Shown piece by piece: positions 1 to 8,939 of a stretch of 64,000 nt of DNA. Source of the stretch: Lachnospiraceae bacterium UBA4338 (GTDB lineage: Bacteria > Bacillota > Clostridia > Lachnospirales > Lachnospiraceae); assembly GCA_002393735.1 (NCBI GenBank), contig DGTK01000010.1:13845-77844 (forward strand), in the 5' to 3' direction. The position numbers were made by a program, and so were the translations under genes. The notes beneath the pieces are model-generated. The model worked only from the letters and a program-made list of their open reading frames with translations, had not been told where the DNA came from and did no database searches. Each line of letters opens with the position of its first letter. The first letter of the stretch is position 1.

Positions 1-1182
1 CCATATATATACCGGATCAAGTTCCTCCGAAAGCATAATGAAGAAGCAGTTTCCCAGTCCCCATACCACAAAATTCCACGCGGCTCCATGCCAGATACCC
101 GTTATGAGCCACACAATAATTGTGGAAAGATATACAGGAACTTTTTTACCGATTTTCTCGCCGAGGATTTTTCTTGCGACCTTTGAAATATCAAGCATCG
201 GCTTACATACTGACACCGGATAAAACAGATATTCCGTAAAATACGCGCCCAAAGATATATGCCATCTTCTCCAGTATTCCTTAATACACTTCGAGAAGTA
301 TGGCCTAATGAAGTTCTCTTTAACCTTTATTCCAAGCGCCTCAGCAATACCTATGGTAATATCAATACCACCTGTGAAATCTGCATATAATTCAAGCGCA
401 TAAAAGAGTCCAAGAAGTACAACATAAAAACCATCCATGGTTTCATAGGAGTCTTTAAGGGTATTAACTGCAGGAAGTATTCTGTCTGCTATAACAAGTT
501 TCTTAAAGAAGCCCCATATAATACGTTCTATTCCGCGCATAAATTTATTAATGTCAAAAGGATGCGCCTCATATAAAGATGTGGACAGGTCTCCATATCT
601 GCTGATAGGACCCTGCACAAGCTGAGGGAAGAATAATACGAAGAGCGCAAGTTTGCCGATATTTCTTTGAGCCTTAACGCTGTCTCTTGATACATCAATA
701 AGATAGCCCATACTCTGGAAGGTATAGAAAGATATACCAAGCGGAATAATCAGATCAACAAACTGAAGCTCAGTTCCCGAATGGAACATTTTCATGATTC
801 CATTTATATTCGAAATACCAAAGTTGGTATATTTGGTTACGGCCAGTATTCCAAAGTTAAATATCAGGCATCCCCAGAATATCCATCTTCTTTTGCTCTT
901 GTTGGCTCTTTTATATGCCTTCTTATCTTCCTTTGAAAGCGTCTCTTTATGTTCTTTAATATAAGCCTTCTCTTTGACATAGTTATTGTCCAGCATTATT
1001 CCGGCGCCATAAGTTGTTAAGATGGTTATACCTATGAAGATAAGATAAACCGGTGAATTAAGAGCATAGAAAATAAGGCTCGCAATGAGAAGTATCACCC
1101 ACTGAGCCTTACTTGGAAATACGTAATAAATTACGAATAATAATATTAAAAATAACAAAAATGAATAAGACGTAAATAACAT
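1..1182 (-). CDS. MBOAT-family O-acyltransferase (DltB-like), 3' end off window
   Basis: The minus-strand frame opens with ATG at 1182 and runs to the left edge without a stop, about 394 codons. The protein is strongly hydrophobic with many membrane segments. The MBOAT signature GIWHGAAWNF is visible, with the presumed catalytic His codon at 88-90. Family knowledge: DltB-type MBOAT proteins pass an acyl or aminoacyl group from a carrier protein across the membrane onto a cell-surface polymer. The start overlaps the stop of the carrier-protein gene (TAATG), so the two are translationally coupled. The preceding adenylation enzyme and carrier protein fit a Dlt-like pathway. An AlgI-type alginate or exopolysaccharide acetyltransferase is the main alternative. 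A DltD-like gene would be expected next, beyond the left edge. Confidence 0.85.
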   Translation of the reverse strand, partial: MLFTSYSFLLFLILLFVIYYVFPSKAQWVILLIASLIFYALNSPVYLIFIGITILTTYGAGIMLDNNYVKEKAYIKEHKETLSKEDKKAYKRANKSKRRWIFWGCLIFNFGILAVTKYTNFGISNINGIMKMFHSGTELQFVDLIIPLGISFYTFQSMGYLIDVSRDSVKAQRNIGKLALFVLFFPQLVQGPISRYGDLSTSLYEAHPFDINKFMRGIERIIWGFFKKLVIADRILPAVNTLKDSYETMDGFYVVLLGLFYALELYADFTGGIDITIGIAEALGIKVKENFIRPYFSKCIKEYWRRWHISLGAYFTEYLFYPVSVCKPMLDISKVARKILGEKIGKKVPVYLSTIIVWLITGIWHGAAWNFVVWGLGNCFFIMLSEELDPVYIW

Positions 1183-1409
1183 TATTCTTCTTCTAATCTT
1201 TCGATAAGTTCATAAAGTGCCTTTGCTGAGTTAAAATTCTCAGGCACAATATGTTCTGCAGAGATAACCACATCAAATTCCTGATTAATCTCTGAAATAA
1301 GTGTAACGATATCAAATGAATCAAGGATACCGTCATCTATAAGTGATTCGCATGTATTATAATCTACATCCGGATGAATTCCTTCTAATATTTCAATTAA
1401 GTCTTCCAT
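1182..1409 (-). CDS. acyl/aminoacyl carrier protein (DltC-like)
   Basis: A 75-residue acidic protein. The start is placed at ATG 1409 because AGGAGG lies at 1415-1420; the longer frame to 1445 has no such site. The carrier signature LDSF is present, with Ser31 as the predicted phosphopantetheine attachment residue. Family role: it carries the residue activated by the adenylation enzyme as a thioester and delivers it to the membrane acyltransferase. The stop overlaps the start of the MBOAT gene. About 200 nt separate it from the adenylation gene upstream, and that gap holds a long inverted-repeat element. Whether the cargo is D-alanine is uncertain because the neighbouring adenylation enzyme looks atypical. 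Confidence 0.85.
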   Translation of the reverse strand: MEDLIEILEGIHPDVDYNTCESLIDDGILDSFDIVTLISEINQEFDVVISAEHIVPENFNSAKALYELIERLEEE

Positions 1410-1503
1410 AACAACCTCCTTCAATTCCATAGGGTATTGTAGCACTATGACTTCATTATGACAAGTGTGTCAGTTTTTCCGCAGGGCCACACACAGTTTA
1501 TTA

Positions 1504-1596
1504 GCTGCCGAGCAAGCTTAAAATGCTCTGAGAAACGATTTGGTGACTTGCACCACTGAGTTTCGAAGAGTAGTTTTAAGCGACGCGTAAGGCAGC
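1504..1596 (-). repeat. structured inverted-repeat element, copy 1
   Basis: This 93-nt imperfect palindrome fills most of the gap between the adenylation and carrier-protein genes. Nested pairs on the plus strand are GCTGCC (1504-1509) with GGCAGC (1591-1596), GCTTAAAA (1516-1523) with TTTTAAGC (1574-1581), CTCT (1526-1529) with AGAG (1567-1570), GAAAC (1532-1536) with GTTTC (1560-1564), and TGGTG (1541-1545) with CACCA (1551-1555). An asymmetric internal loop (TG opposite TAG) and a five-base apical loop are shared, in reverse orientation, with the element at 43184-43273. It may act as RNA inside the operon transcript or be a REP-like DNA element. Confidence 0.75.
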
Positions 1597-1613
1597 TTTA
1601 CAGCGTAGCATGG

Positions 1614-3104
1614 CTACATAGCCGCCAGTCCCTTACGGTCAATCTTACCATTATCAGTAAGTGGCATCCTGTCTAACTTCTCTACTCTGTTCGGAATCAT
1701 ATACCTTGGAAGCGAATCCTTAAGGTGATTAAGAACTGCCACCTTATCAATGTCGCCAACATAGAAAAGATTAATCTTCTCTTTCTCTTTATTATAAGTG
1801 CAGGCACATATGGTTATCGCCTCAAGCGCATTAACTGCGGCTTCAATTTCACCAAGCTCAATCCTGTGTCCCATATGCTTAATCTGGTAATCCTTACGGG
1901 ATATGAAATAAAGATTTCCATCATCTCCACGCCTTGCCACATCACCAGTATGATAAACAATTTCCTTATATGCACTGATTAACGGATTAAGTGTATATAC
2001 CTCATTGGTCTTCTCTTCGTTATTGAAATAGCCTAAGGTTACACAGCTTCCGCGAAGCACAATCTCACCTTCATTTGCAAGTTTGCCTTCTTCATCAATT
2101 AACATTAATCCTGTATTTTTGAAAGGTCTTCCTATTGGAATAACATCCCCTTCGGCAAAATCCCTGTCCACCTCATAATAGCAGCACATACCTGTACCTT
2201 CTGTAGGACCGTAGAGATTAACAAATCTTGCATCAGGAGCTGCTTCTTTCCACATATTAAACTGCTTAATTGGGAATACTTCAGAACCAAATGCAACTAA
2301 CCTTAAATGCTCAGGCTTAATTGTATCAAAAGCCTTAAGTCCTGATATCATGGTTAAAGCTGACACTACCCAGCAGATTGTATTAATCTTATTCTCATTA
2401 AGATATTCAACTAACTTTACCGGGAACATAAATAATTCCTTAGGAATTAAGTATGTGGTTGCGCAGTATTTAAGTGTTGGATATATCTCTTTAAGTGGTG
2501 AATCAAAATAAAGGGGAGTCTGATTACCAAATACTGTATTTTCATCAAACTTAAGAGCCTCACATAAACTCTCAATATAATCAATTACATTTCTGTGGCA
2601 GGCACATACTCCCTTAGGCACTCCGGTGCTGCCTGATGTAAATACAATGTAGATTGGATCCACATCAATTGCTGCATTACGAATTGTGGTTAAAACCACA
2701 TTATCTGCTTCTGCCGCAATTACATCCTTAAATAAAATACACTTATGCTCACCCTCTAAGTTCGCTGCCTTGTCGATTGTTGTCTCATCACAGATTACAA
2801 GTCTTGGATTAACTGTCTGGATAATAAGATTAATTCTGGCCGCCGGCATCTTCTCATCAATAGGGACATAATAATTGCCTGACCTTATAACAGTAAAAAA
2901 AGCGGATATCTCTGATGGAGACTTGCTCATATATATAAGGATACCCTCGTTGTAATATCCCTCATTATGAAGATAAGTCGCCCCCCTATCCGCGTTATCT
3001 TTAAGCTGTCTGAATGTCAGACTTTCTTTCTTGTCTATGAATGCTGCTTTATCCGGATTCTTAAGTACCGCCTCGTCCAGATAATCAAGTACATTATTTC
3101 TCAT
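1614..3104 (-). CDS. amino-acid adenylation enzyme (DltA-like AMP ligase)
   Basis: A 496-residue stand-alone adenylation domain. The ATP-binding core FTSGSTGVPKG lies near residue 155, the motif NLYGPTEGT follows in the middle, the TGD motif comes later, and the C-terminal NGKIDRKG supplies the adenylation lysine. It should activate an amino acid with ATP and load it on the downstream carrier protein. FDSPLKEI keeps the Asp that binds an alpha-amino group. DltA proteins usually have FCGEVLP, whose Cys is linked to D-alanine selectivity; here the segment is FGSEVFP. With a racemase gene ending 1 nt upstream, the substrate may be a D-amino acid other than alanine. The assignment to the adenylation family is firm, the substrate is not. 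Confidence 0.85.
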   Translation of the reverse strand: MRNNVLDYLDEAVLKNPDKAAFIDKKESLTFRQLKDNADRGATYLHNEGYYNEGILIYMSKSPSEISAFFTVIRSGNYYVPIDEKMPAARINLIIQTVNPRLVICDETTIDKAANLEGEHKCILFKDVIAAEADNVVLTTIRNAAIDVDPIYIVFTSGSTGVPKGVCACHRNVIDYIESLCEALKFDENTVFGNQTPLYFDSPLKEIYPTLKYCATTYLIPKELFMFPVKLVEYLNENKINTICWVVSALTMISGLKAFDTIKPEHLRLVAFGSEVFPIKQFNMWKEAAPDARFVNLYGPTEGTGMCCYYEVDRDFAEGDVIPIGRPFKNTGLMLIDEEGKLANEGEIVLRGSCVTLGYFNNEEKTNEVYTLNPLISAYKEIVYHTGDVARRGDDGNLYFISRKDYQIKHMGHRIELGEIEAAVNALEAITICACTYNKEKEKINLFYVGDIDKVAVLNHLKDSLPRYMIPNRVEKLDRMPLTDNGKIDRKGLAAM

Positions 3105-3105
3105 A

Positions 3106-3792
3106 TCATCCTCCTATGCTGCACATCTTAACTGCTTCTTCTGCAAGCACATCAAGAGTGTCCACATATATATCATTTTTGTCTGTCTCAGCAACTTCAG
3201 TAAGTTCTGTACAGCCAAGTATAATCTTCTGGGCTCCCATGGAAATCATATATTCCCTTACCCAGTTAATATCAACAGAAGGAATATTCTTTCCTGCCTT
3301 AACATAGTTATAAATCATGGAACTGACAACAGACTGCATCTTCTCATCAGGAATAATTGCTTCGATTCCATACTGGCCCAGGCACTTCTTAAATAAGCCC
3401 ATCTTGATGGTACCTCTTGTAGCCATGACTCCTGCCTTCTTAACACCCATTCCAACCAGTCTTTCACAGGTTAAGGTGATTGGATTAAGTACAGGAACTG
3501 AAGAACCTGCTGCTATCTCATTATAAAATGCAAAAGCAGTATTACATGGAATTGCTATAACGTCGCACCCTCTTTTCTCAAGGTCTGTTCTTATTTCAAC
3601 AATTCTCTCAACAGGACTGTCTGTGCTTTCTCCCAGGATAAAAGCAGTTCTGTCAGGTATTGTGGGATCGTTTATTATATCCATCTGAATATTTTCAGCA
3701 TCTGTTGGAGCTTTGGTATATTCAATTACTTTTTTCATATAGATGGCTGTTGCCAAAGGCCCCATGCCACCTATAATGCCAAGTTTCTTCAT
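3106..3792 (-). CDS. aspartate/glutamate racemase family protein
   Basis: A 228-residue cytoplasmic protein starting with KLGIIGGMGP, a typical opening of the Asp/Glu racemase family. Both catalytic cysteines are seen: C83 in IPCNTAF and C194 in LGCTEL. The enzyme should invert an amino acid at C-alpha without a cofactor. A separate MurI-type glutamate racemase is encoded at 49505-50332, so this one is not needed for wall D-glutamate. It lies 1 nt before the adenylation enzyme and 9 nt after the transglutaminase-like gene, which suggests it supplies the D-amino acid loaded in the Dlt-like pathway. Substrate (Asp, Glu or a broader set as in RacX) cannot be told from sequence. Confidence 0.85.
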   Translation of the reverse strand: MKKLGIIGGMGPLATAIYMKKVIEYTKAPTDAENIQMDIINDPTIPDRTAFILGESTDSPVERIVEIRTDLEKRGCDVIAIPCNTAFAFYNEIAAGSSVPVLNPITLTCERLVGMGVKKAGVMATRGTIKMGLFKKCLGQYGIEAIIPDEKMQSVVSSMIYNYVKAGKNIPSVDINWVREYMISMGAQKIILGCTELTEVAETDKNDIYVDTLDVLAEEAVKMCSIGG

Positions 3793-3801
3793 AATTTTGC
3801 C

Positions 3802-5439
3802 TTACTGCCAGTTTACTGTAGGATAAAGTGTCTTATCATACACATGTGATCTTCTTACTGCCTCATCACCCTGAAGCATACTTTCTGACCAGTAGAATAT
3901 AACTGTCTTATCATTACGAGGGGTTGCATCATAATGATACCAGCCGTCGCCACAGTCGATAAGATTCCAGAAATGCTTACTGAGTGTGGAATTTCTCTTT
4001 ATATCAATATTAGGAATACCTGCTCTTGTAAGAAGTGCTTTGGAAGTACTTGCGAATGTATAGCAGTCTCCTCTCTTATCTGTAAAGCCTTCATATGCAG
4101 CCTCAACCCAGTCCTCTTTAATGGAATGTTCAGACCACATAATGTTGGAACGAACCCAGGTAAAGATTGCATGTGCCTTATCGTACTGACTCATGTCATC
4201 TGTAATAATGCCTGCTAAAATCTCATCAGCCAAAGCATATAATTCATCAATTGTTATAACCTCAACACCTTCAGGAAGTACGTTAACTGTGGTTGTTACT
4301 GTTGCCACATTACCGCTATGGTCTGTAGCTGTATATATAACCGGATAGCTTCCTTCCACATTAAGGTCTACTGCAGAATTATCTATCTGAACCTCTAAGT
4401 CTTCATCGCAGTTATCAACTACGCTTACGCCGCTTCTGTATGATACTGTGCCGCCTACCTGAACACCAAGGTTACCTGTACCAAGAATTGTAGGAGGCTC
4501 AACATCTGGAACTAATGCAAGATTAGCTGAAACTTCATATGTATTGCCACCTTCATCTGTACCCACAATGGTTACGGTCTGATTTTCCAAAGTCATATCA
4601 GGCTCTGTCTTATAAGAATAAGTTACATCTGTTGCATCAACGCAGGATGTTACAAACTTGGCAGGATCCAAATCGTGACCTATATAATCATTAAGATCCT
4701 GAACCTCAAATCTTGGTTCAATGCTGTCCACGATTTCAACCTTAACCTGAACTTCCTCTCCATCTACCAAAAGGAATACCGGATATACACCGCAGTGTGC
4801 TGAATCAACGAAATCCCAGCCTGACTGCCTGTATTCACACTCACCATCAGTCACCAGGAAAATCCTCGGGTCCGGCATATAACTTCCAGCCTCAATTGCA
4901 TAAGGAGAAGCCAGGTCAACCTTTGATATATTAAGCGTCGAATTAATTATGGTTGTATTATTTCCTTCATCTGTAATTTTTACCGGAACTTCACGAAGTC
5001 CATATGCTGACCAGTCAACACTTTCAGCAAAATCAATGGTAACAGGGGTTTCATCAACTACATTCTCAACCAGATCTTTAGCTTCACATGTATCACCGGC
5101 CATTAAAACCATAGGCTTTGGATCTGCTGTTGGAAATGTGGTATCAACCACATTTAATACACAGTCTCTGCTGAAATTATCCGCTGTAACAGAAACTTTC
5201 ATAGAAACGCAGGTGTTGGTTTCTATTTTATCGCTTCCATCAGTGAAACTGATTTCCTGTACATTATGCTTAATAAAATCTGTTGCATATACAGTGGTAC
5301 CCGCTTCAACCGTTATGGATGACTGTGTCTTGTCAAACAGATAAAATACGTAACCTGCCACACCTGCTGATATTCCGAGAACTATAATAACCAGTAAGGC
5401 TATTATAGTTCCCTTTCCTCTTTTTGATAACTTTCTCAT
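3802..5439 (-). CDS. membrane-anchored Ig-like/transglutaminase-like protein
   Basis: A 545-residue protein with a basic N-terminus and one membrane segment at about residues 11-34, so most of it lies outside the cell. The middle holds beta-rich, Ig-like repeats; one near residues 315-395 has the PxI...G...V pattern ending in YTATDHSGN, as in DUF5011-type domains. The C-terminal 140 residues look like a transglutaminase core: RGDCYTFAS (Cys), KHFWNLI (His) and HYDATPR (Asp). It may cleave or cross-link surface peptides. The start lacks a classic Shine-Dalgarno but has a purine-rich stretch. It lies 52 nt after purB and 9 nt before the racemase, so it probably belongs with the Dlt-like genes. 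Substrate unknown. Confidence 0.8.
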   Translation of the reverse strand: MRKLSKRGKGTIIALLVIIVLGISAGVAGYVFYLFDKTQSSITVEAGTTVYATDFIKHNVQEISFTDGSDKIETNTCVSMKVSVTADNFSRDCVLNVVDTTFPTADPKPMVLMAGDTCEAKDLVENVVDETPVTIDFAESVDWSAYGLREVPVKITDEGNNTTIINSTLNISKVDLASPYAIEAGSYMPDPRIFLVTDGECEYRQSGWDFVDSAHCGVYPVFLLVDGEEVQVKVEIVDSIEPRFEVQDLNDYIGHDLDPAKFVTSCVDATDVTYSYKTEPDMTLENQTVTIVGTDEGGNTYEVSANLALVPDVEPPTILGTGNLGVQVGGTVSYRSGVSVVDNCDEDLEVQIDNSAVDLNVEGSYPVIYTATDHSGNVATVTTTVNVLPEGVEVITIDELYALADEILAGIITDDMSQYDKAHAIFTWVRSNIMWSEHSIKEDWVEAAYEGFTDKRGDCYTFASTSKALLTRAGIPNIDIKRNSTLSKHFWNLIDCGDGWYHYDATPRNDKTVIFYWSESMLQGDEAVRRSHVYDKTLYPTVNWQ

Positions 5440-5491
5440 TTTCTTACTTCTTCTTCAACTTTTCTTAACTTTTCTTTTTTATGAATTAATT

Positions 5492-6928
5492 TTATACATT
5501 AATCTGAGCTACAACATTAAGCTCATCTTTATATTTTTCCAGGATTGGCTTGCATACTTCAGCCACGAACTTCTCAACCTGTCTTGGCGCTCTTCCCACA
5601 TAAAGAGCCGGATCAAGTTTAGCTTCCATTTCTTCCTTTGTAAGGCCAAATGCCGGTTCTGCTGCCAGAAGTTCAAGAAGGTTATTGTCAAGACCTTTCT
5701 CCTTAACATTGGCACCTGCTTCCATCGACTTCTCTCTGATGATTTCATGAAGAACCTGTCTGTCTCCACCCGCCTTAACAGCATCCATCATAATATTCTC
5801 TGTAGCCATAAATGGAAGTTCAGCCTTGATATGTTTTTCAATAACCTTAGGATAAACCTTAAGTCCGTCAGTTACATTGATACATAAATCAAGAATACCA
5901 TCTGTTGCAAGGAATCCTTCTGCTACTGATAATCTCTTATTTGCAGAGTCATCAAGTGTTCTCTCAAACCACTGTGTAGCCGATGTGATTGCAGGATTAA
6001 GTGCATCACAGATTACATATCTTGAAAGAGAACAGATTCTCTCTGAACGCATTGGATTACGCTTATAAGCCATGGCTGATGAACCAATCTGGCTCTTTTC
6101 AAATGGCTCTTCAACTTCCTTTAAGTGCTGAAGAAGTCTGATATCATTACCCATCTTATGAGCACTTGCTGCAATACCTGCAAGTACGTTACATACTCTT
6201 GTATCAATCTTTCTTGAATATGTCTGACCTGATACCGGATATGTTGATTCAAATCCCATCTTCTTTGCAATCATCGGATCAATCTTATCGATTGTTTCCT
6301 GATCTCCGTCAAATAACTCTAAGAAACTTGCCTGTGTACCTGTTGTACCCTTTGAACCAAGAAGTTTAAGAGAATCGATAACATAATCAAGATCCTCTAA
6401 GTCGATAACAAATTCATTAATCCAGAGTGTTGCTCTCTTACCAACTGTAGTTGGCTGAGCAGGCTGGAAATGTGTAAATGCAAGAGTCGGAAGATCTTTA
6501 TATTCCTCAGCAAACTTGGTTAAGTTATTAATAACATTTACAACTTTCTTACGAACAAGAATAAGAGCTTCTTTCATAAGAATTATATCTGTATTATCAC
6601 CAACGTAGCATGATGTTGCTCCAAGGTGAATAATACCTTTGGCCTTAGGGCACTGCATTCCATATGCATAAACATGGCTCATTACGTCATGTCTTACAAT
6701 CTTTTCTCTTTCTTTTGCAACATCAAGATTAAGGTCATCTTTATGTTCCTTAAGTTCTTCTATCATCTCATCAGTAATCTGAGTTAAGCCTAATTCTTTC
6801 TCAGTTTCTGCAAGAGCAATCCATAATCTTCTCCAGGTTTTAAACTTCTTCTCTGGAGAAAAGATATACTGCATCTCCTTACTTGAATATCTTTCCGACA
6901 ACGGGCTTACATAAACATCTTCGTTCAT
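5492..6928 (-). CDS. purB: adenylosuccinate lyase
   Basis: A 478-residue enzyme of the fumarase/aspartase superfamily. The signature [14 protein letters not shown] (flexible catalytic loop) is clear, as are TSCYVGDN and the [10 protein letters not shown] motif. It releases fumarate from SAICAR and from adenylosuccinate in purine synthesis. Start ATG 6928 follows GGAGG by a good distance. The gene sits between a coiled-coil membrane protein gene (20-nt gap) and the transglutaminase-like gene (52-nt gap), with no terminator seen on either side. It is the only housekeeping gene in this run and may be a passenger. Length is normal for the PurB subclass near 475 residues. Confidence 0.96.
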   Translation of the reverse strand: MNEDVYVSPLSERYSSKEMQYIFSPEKKFKTWRRLWIALAETEKELGLTQITDEMIEELKEHKDDLNLDVAKEREKIVRHDVMSHVYAYGMQCPKAKGIIHLGATSCYVGDNTDIILMKEALILVRKKVVNVINNLTKFAEEYKDLPTLAFTHFQPAQPTTVGKRATLWINEFVIDLEDLDYVIDSLKLLGSKGTTGTQASFLELFDGDQETIDKIDPMIAKKMGFESTYPVSGQTYSRKIDTRVCNVLAGIAASAHKMGNDIRLLQHLKEVEEPFEKSQIGSSAMAYKRNPMRSERICSLSRYVICDALNPAITSATQWFERTLDDSANKRLSVAEGFLATDGILDLCINVTDGLKVYPKVIEKHIKAELPFMATENIMMDAVKAGGDRQVLHEIIREKSMEAGANVKEKGLDNNLLELLAAEPAFGLTKEEMEAKLDPALYVGRAPRQVEKFVAEVCKPILEKYKDELNVVAQINV

Positions 6929-6948
6929 TCTTAATCCTCCATTTTTGG

Positions 6949-8109
6949 CTATATACTTACTTTACTTTCATATTTTTCCATCATTGTCATAACTTCTGTG
7001 GAATACTTCGGATATGCCTTAAGTAATTTCTTAAGTTCTTCCTCTGCTGCCATAGCATAGGCTTTACTTTCATCCATCTTCTTACGAAGCGCCTGTCTCT
7101 GACCTACAAGATGATGCCTTACCTCCACCATTTCCTTCGGGTTCAAAAGAGCGTTGGTCTGATATTTCCAGACTTCAGGATCCTGTATGTGCAGCCGCCT
7201 TAGTTTATTACTAAGTTCCCTGCTGTAATAATCCCACTCTTCCTGAGTCTTCATCATCTTCATTCTCTCATCCCTGACCTGAATATATCTGCTCCAGATT
7301 TCATCCAGTTCAGATGAACTTGCAACATTATACTTAATATAATAGTAATCCAGCAAGTTTGTATTATTAACATATCTGATTTTAACTGTATTATGAAGCT
7401 GGACAAGCCTTGCTATGTCACGCTCTATCACACGCTTTTCTTCCTGTCTCTCCATTACCTTGATGGCAACAATGGTATATCCAATCGCTGCTGCCGCAAC
7501 AGTAATTAAGAAAGCAATCTTTACATCAAAGGAAAGCATAAGAGCAAATATAATCTCTATTGCCACACCTGTCAAGAAGCATATGGTAATTATTATAAGC
7601 GCCCCACCTAAGTTGGATATCATTGTCTCCATCTCACGAAGCCTGAATTTATATGCATTCTTCTCGGATTCCACATACTGAAGATCGGACCTGATTTTCT
7701 TCTGATAATTTTCAGCATCCAAAATCTGATTATACGCCTTTGGCATATCAGGTTCAATCTTTGTCATGATTGCATATTCACTCTCCGACAGATACGGCAG
7801 ATTAGAATCCAGAGTAGCCTTGACATTCTCCACATTATTAAGGGCTCTTGCACACCCCATAATGTCTTCCCTGATATCCCTCGGGAAAGAATCAATCTGC
7901 TCAATATCACCAAGCAGTGATGTCAGTTTATCATACTCTCTTGAAAGAGAATCAATATCATCACCGGAAGCCTTCATCTGGCTTATGATACCTTCTATAT
8001 ACTTCTTTCTGTCTTCATCATTATCGATTATTTCTGACAGATAAAAGCTGGAATTCTCATAGTATTCATCATTCTTTTTTTTCGAAAAAAACTTTGAAAA
8101 AATCCCCAT
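6949..8109 (-). CDS. coiled-coil membrane protein of unknown function
   Basis: A 386-residue protein I cannot name. The N-terminal half is charged and likely helical (residues about 30-150). Two adjacent membrane segments follow at about residues 165-215, split by a short DVK turn. The C-terminal 170 residues are again charged helices rich in Lys, Glu and Arg. The shape suggests a hairpin anchored in the membrane with both coiled-coil arms in the cytoplasm. It starts 7 nt after the TPR gene and precedes purB by 20 nt. As last member of the four-gene block with the Hsp70-like ATPase, it could tether that module to the membrane. This role is inference from context only. Confidence 0.7.
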   Translation of the reverse strand: MGIFSKFFSKKKNDEYYENSSFYLSEIIDNDEDRKKYIEGIISQMKASGDDIDSLSREYDKLTSLLGDIEQIDSFPRDIREDIMGCARALNNVENVKATLDSNLPYLSESEYAIMTKIEPDMPKAYNQILDAENYQKKIRSDLQYVESEKNAYKFRLREMETMISNLGGALIIITICFLTGVAIEIIFALMLSFDVKIAFLITVAAAAIGYTIVAIKVMERQEEKRVIERDIARLVQLHNTVKIRYVNNTNLLDYYYIKYNVASSSELDEIWSRYIQVRDERMKMMKTQEEWDYYSRELSNKLRRLHIQDPEVWKYQTNALLNPKEMVEVRHHLVGQRQALRKKMDESKAYAMAAEEELKKLLKAYPKYSTEVMTMMEKYESKVSI

Positions 8110-8116
8110 ACATCAC

Positions 8117-8935
8117 CTATACAAAACGCCTGTATTCTTCCTTAAGGTCACAAATCTTCTTATCAATAAATGCCTCATAATCACTGACTGACTGCGCATT
8201 CTCTTTAGCATTAACAAGTTCTTTATATTCTTCGCTTTCCAAAAATTCATTATTAATCTTAAATAAATCATCCTCAAGATTAATTATATTTGTATTGGCT
8301 TCATCCGCTGAGACTTTAGCCAGATATTCCTTTTCGCTTAAGGAAAGTCTCATCGCTGCCTTCGCCATATATTCGTGCTTTGGGTCTTCATCAAGTTCAT
8401 AAGCTTTATTAAAAGCATCCACTGCCTCATTAAATATAAAGAGTCTCGCCTTTGCAATTCCAAGGGAATGATATAATTCTGCCAGGAAGAATTTCTCTTC
8501 CTCATCCACAGTTTCAATAAGCTGTTCATATTCCTTTATCGCCGGCATATATCTTTCTTTCTTTAAGAAAAAGTCGGCGTGGCTTTTGCGTCTGTGGTAA
8601 ATATCTGAACTTACCATATCACGGATTATCTCATATATTTCATTCTTCTCTTCATCAGATATGTAAGGCGCGCATTCAAGTATAACCTTAACAAACTGAA
8701 CCAGTCTTGCATCACTTGTGATGAGCTTTATTATCTCTGCTGCCAGCTCTCTTGCGCCGCACTCTCCCTCAAGCCAGATGGCAAGGTCTCTGGAGAAAAT
8801 ATCCTTCTCGATAAGTTCCGCATTCTCCGTAATTATATAGCACAGTTCTTCCACCGAATAAATTCTAAGTGAAACCCTGTCTATATAAAAAGGCTTATTC
8901 GCTCTTCTGTATAAACTTTTATATACACCCGCCAT
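8117..8935 (-). CDS. TPR-repeat protein of the Hsp70-like module
   Basis: A 272-residue soluble protein with no signal peptide. Residues about 120-205 contain at least two TPR-like helical hairpins, for example AIKEYEQLIE and AVDAFNKAYELDED. The N-terminal 110 residues are helical and not recognised. TPR proteins commonly act as scaffolds or chaperone partners. The gene starts 4 nt after the Hsp70-like ATPase gene and ends 7 nt before the coiled-coil membrane protein gene, so co-translation and complex formation are likely. I do not know a characterised homologue. Start ATG 8935 is taken because it is the first Met and fits the spacing to the previous stop. Confidence 0.7.
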   Translation of the reverse strand: MAGVYKSLYRRANKPFYIDRVSLRIYSVEELCYIITENAELIEKDIFSRDLAIWLEGECGARELAAEIIKLITSDARLVQFVKVILECAPYISDEEKNEIYEIIRDMVSSDIYHRRKSHADFFLKKERYMPAIKEYEQLIETVDEEEKFFLAELYHSLGIAKARLFIFNEAVDAFNKAYELDEDPKHEYMAKAAMRLSLSEKEYLAKVSADEANTNIINLEDDLFKINNEFLESEEYKELVNAKENAQSVSDYEAFIDKKICDLKEEYRRFV

Positions 8936-8939
8936 TGTA

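Noticed and set aside
1614..3104. Straight annotation as dltA (D-alanine ligase)
   Set aside because: The family fits, but the D-alanine-selective Cys segment is changed and an Asp/Glu racemase is linked, so the substrate was left open.
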